Below, in pieces: positions 55,453 to 57,668 of a stretch of 57,668 bases of DNA. The notes under the pieces are model-generated. The model ran no database searches, was not told the DNA's origin, and worked only from the letters and a program-made list of their open reading frames with translations. Origin of the DNA: an uncultured Thalassolituus sp. (GTDB lineage Bacteria; Pseudomonadota; Gammaproteobacteria; Pseudomonadales; Oceanobacteraceae); contig NZ_CATMFB010000020.1 of assembly GCF_950066645.1 (NCBI RefSeq), positions 1-57,668 on the forward strand, written 5' to 3'. A program made the translations under genes and the position numbers. Each line of letters starts with the position of its first letter. Position 1 is the first letter of the stretch.

Positions 55453-57321
55453 TTAGCGCAGGTTTTCTTCGACGAAGTCCAGCAGGCGGTCAATCACCGG
55501 ATTAGGGTGGGTAGCACTGGCATTAGCCACCGCAAACATGGGGTCGAGGTGGTTCATTCCTTCAAGCAATACCGGGTCGTCAGTGATCTGCCCACCTAGT
55601 GGCTCTACACCGATACCTTCCTCTGCCACAAACTCTATTTTTGCGATGTCTTCAGCCCCTGCCCGATGAATCAGATTGATGCCGTATTCTGTGGCAAAAT
55701 CATAGGGCGCAGCCATGGACATATCCAGTAACAGACGCGACGGAAAGTACCACTCGGTAAGATTGGTTTCGCCGGCATACAGAGCCTCAACGAAATCGTC
55801 CATATCAGAGGTTTCTGAGCGACGGCTGGTGAACGTCACCTCTCCAGTCGTGTCCTGGTACAGGATATCTGCGTTACTTGCGACTTCATCGAAATTACTC
55901 CAGCCGTAGAGGGGGCCTTTGCCATAGTTCCAACGGTTGCGACCCGCGTCGGTGGCAATATATGGCACTGGCACCACGTCGCCACCTCCGGTTCCAAGCA
56001 CCGGAAGAATACTACCGACCAGATCCGCAATACCTTTGCGCTCTTCCATACCTCCACCATTAAAGAAACCGAGAGACGTGCTGATAAACGGCAGAACGGT
56101 CGAGTTATCGTCAAAAATCAGACCGACCAGCGCTTCATTGGTATAGCGGAAGTCATCAATACTGGGACGGAAAAAGAAATCATTGATGTCGCGACTGTGC
56201 ACCAATGCCAGCAGGGTGCGTAACGTGAGCGAACGGGGCATACGTTGCAATGCCGTGCTTTCGGCTTCAGGATCGATGCCCGCCAATACCGCCATCGCTT
56301 CGGGGAGGGCCAGAATCTCTGCATTAAATGCGCCTTCCACGGCCAGCGTGCGCGGAATGTAATTGTTATGCAGCATCGCCAGAGTCGATTCGTAGCTTTC
56401 CTGTTGATCGGCTTCGTCTTCCTCCTGCTCAATGCCCAGCAAAGCGTTGAGATCGAACCCTGAAGCCTCTTCGGCAATCGCCGGATCGTCGTACACCGGG
56501 CGAAGGGAGGTATCAAATCCAAACGCACCCGCCGTGTTGTTATAACCCGCGTCATCCAGCGTTGCCGGATCGCCGTCGCGGTCCCAGGCCAGAAAGCTGG
56601 AGGTGTGCATACCGCCCAGTGAGTGGCCACCAATAAAGACCTTCTGTTTTCGGGTGGGCTGATCAGGAATCATATATTCAATGACACTGAACATGTCATC
56701 GGTGGCCATGGCCAGACCATAGTTTGCGACTTCATCAAGATCTCTGGAGGTGCGAAAACCTTCGAAGGTACGCCCGTCAATCTCAAGGCCTTCGTAGTAG
56801 TACCCGATCATGGCGTCTTCTGCGTCCTGAGTTGAACCCTGAGCTTCTGCCGCGTTCATGCCCGTCAGGTCCTCAAGACAGTTAGAGCGACGGTCAACCG
56901 CCCAGACTTCCAGACTCAACCCGCGTTGCTCTGCGGCCTTGTAGATCATGTTCCGGGCAATGTAGTGAAATCCGTTCGCCCCCTCGATCACACCAGGCAT
57001 CATCAGGAGCGCAGCGTCTGCATCCGCTGCTTCTGCCGGGCCATTTCTGAGCCGGTGCCGGACAAACTGAATCGTGAGGCAGTTGTCACTCACCCCTACA
57101 TTCACGGCCGGGGTTGTTGAAGGAATCTTCACCAGCTCAGAGATAACGGCCTGCTCTACCTCCTGTCGGCTCCAGTCACGCGCGACGCGCTCCAGAGGTG
57201 CCTCAGGAACAAAACCTTCGGGAGAATACCCGGATGCCGGGTTACTCAGCGCTCCCAGAAACAGCGTCGGGATAAGCGCTGCGATACGGGTCAGCCCGTA
57301 TTCATTGAGTCCTTTTTTCAT
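55453..57321 (-). CDS. Secreted alpha/beta hydrolase (lipase-like)
   Basis: About 622 residues from ATG 57321 (MKKGLNEYGLTRI), behind AAGGA at six bases; the 12 codons to 57357 are not needed. A signal peptide (LIPTLFLGALSNPASG) indicates export. The nucleophile elbow is FIGGHSLGGMHTS, with oxyanion-side DAALLMMPGVIEGANGF before it and a C-terminal GMNHLDPMFA that may supply the catalytic His. Insert length around the elbow is larger than in minimal lipases. Substrate is unknown: a lipid or polyester is plausible. Confidence 0.8.
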   Translation of the reverse strand: MKKGLNEYGLTRIAALIPTLFLGALSNPASGYSPEGFVPEAPLERVARDWSRQEVEQAVISELVKIPSTTPAVNVGVSDNCLTIQFVRHRLRNGPAEAADADAALLMMPGVIEGANGFHYIARNMIYKAAEQRGLSLEVWAVDRRSNCLEDLTGMNAAEAQGSTQDAEDAMIGYYYEGLEIDGRTFEGFRTSRDLDEVANYGLAMATDDMFSVIEYMIPDQPTRKQKVFIGGHSLGGMHTSSFLAWDRDGDPATLDDAGYNNTAGAFGFDTSLRPVYDDPAIAEEASGFDLNALLGIEQEEDEADQQESYESTLAMLHNNYIPRTLAVEGAFNAEILALPEAMAVLAGIDPEAESTALQRMPRSLTLRTLLALVHSRDINDFFFRPSIDDFRYTNEALVGLIFDDNSTVLPFISTSLGFFNGGGMEERKGIADLVGSILPVLGTGGGDVVPVPYIATDAGRNRWNYGKGPLYGWSNFDEVASNADILYQDTTGEVTFTSRRSETSDMDDFVEALYAGETNLTEWYFPSRLLLDMSMAAPYDFATEYGINLIHRAGAEDIAKIEFVAEEGIGVEPLGGQITDDPVLLEGMNHLDPMFAVANASATHPNPVIDRLLDFVEENLR

Positions 57322-57521
57322 CTTGGTTCCTTTCTTATCTTTATTAGTGTGAACCACGGGTTATAAAAGAATCTCCCCCTCCTTTCCGGGAAAATCCGGC
57401 CACTGTGATGAGCCTGGCCTCCAGAGCTCTCCAGATAAAGCCTTCTTAGTGCAAATGTCCCAAACAGGCCAAGGTCACACTTGATACAAAATGACAATAA
57501 TTCGTATTTGCTTATTTTATT

Positions 57522-57540
57522 GATAACGATTATTGTTTGC
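57522..57540 (+). promoter_or_regulatory. Fur-box-like site
   Basis: GATAACGATTATTGTTTGC matches the 19-bp Fur consensus (GATAATGATAATCATTATC) at 13 positions by eye. It lies 29 bp before the ATG of the plus-strand gene at the right edge and among AT-rich promoter-like sequence. If real, the downstream gene is iron-repressed. The 57322-57569 gap has no other gene. Confidence 0.5.
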
Positions 57541-57569
57541 GCAAATTCGCCCCCTATGAGGATTAAGAG

Positions 57570-57668
57570 ATGTTTCCTTTTACCGGATCACTGAGGGTCG
57601 GCAACGATTACTTCATTAAACAGCCAGATGGTCGTTTATTGGTCAGAATCAGATCCTGCGGTTTCAGT
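57570..57668 (+). CDS. Unknown protein, N-terminal fragment (runs off the window)
   Basis: An ATG preceded by GAGGATTAAGAG opens a frame of 33 codons (MFPFTGSLRVGNDYFIKQ...) with no stop before the window edge. It is too short to identify. No signal peptide is evident. The Fur-like box just upstream hints at an iron-responsive gene. Confidence 0.55.
   Translation, partial: MFPFTGSLRVGNDYFIKQPDGRLLVRIRSCGFS

Overview
The window looks like a chromosomal segment of a marine gammaproteobacterium. This rests on the thrS-infC-rpmI-rplT-pheS-pheT-ihfA translation operon at the left, recC-recB-recD at the right, and several lipoproteins, two-component systems and selenium genes that fit Oceanospirillales-like bacteria (Thalassolituus, Oceanobacter and relatives). 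The genus is inference from protein character only.

Layout. 1-6.9 kb: translation operon on the minus strand, with an AUC-started infC and a terminator-like attenuator in front of pheS. 6.9-10.3 kb: an AraC-type regulator divergent from a fatty-acid hydroxylase-family protein and a glycerophosphodiesterase lipoprotein. 10.3-17.0 kb: a minus-strand operon of selD, mnmH (selU), a phosphonate-type ABC transporter (probably a selenium oxyanion importer), an EamA exporter and a DJ-1-family protein. 17.0-26.9 kb: an accessory island bracketed by two clusters of CGCGAACGCG-palindrome repeats in opposite orientation. It holds an AHH nuclease toxin with an Imm11/DUF1629-like immunity gene, and a type II-B CRISPR-Cas locus.

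The CRISPR locus is the highlight. On the minus strand it reads: WYL-domain regulator, intact 1415-residue Cas9 (Csx12 type), a collapsed adaptation module, a tracrRNA candidate, and an array of 18 repeats and 17 spacers. In the collapsed module a Cas1 N-terminus carries an in-frame TGA and is joined in frame to the C-terminal half of Cas4. The Cas1 catalytic domain, all of cas2 and the Cas4 N-terminus are missing. The effector, array and tracrRNA look usable, but spacer acquisition should be dead, so the spacer set is probably frozen. The WYL regulator and a 15-bp near-palindrome before cas9 suggest that Cas9 expression is controlled by a defence-type repressor.

27-42.5 kb: a four-gene envelope operon (lipoprotein, large tectonin-like beta-propeller, TPR-secretin lipoprotein, second tectonin-like protein) lies downstream of a LuxR/hybrid-kinase two-component system. 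Next come a 5'-nucleotidase lipoprotein with an apparent frameshift in its collagen-like linker, a small unknown gene, a second NarXL-like two-component system, and a ParD-like/zeta-type toxin-antitoxin pair with a perfect palindromic operator, next to tRNA-Val(GAC). 42.6-57.4 kb: a DUF748 protein, recBCD, a CNNM/CorC-type membrane protein and an alpha/beta hydrolase. At the right edge a gene begins on the plus strand behind a Fur-box-like site and runs out of the window.
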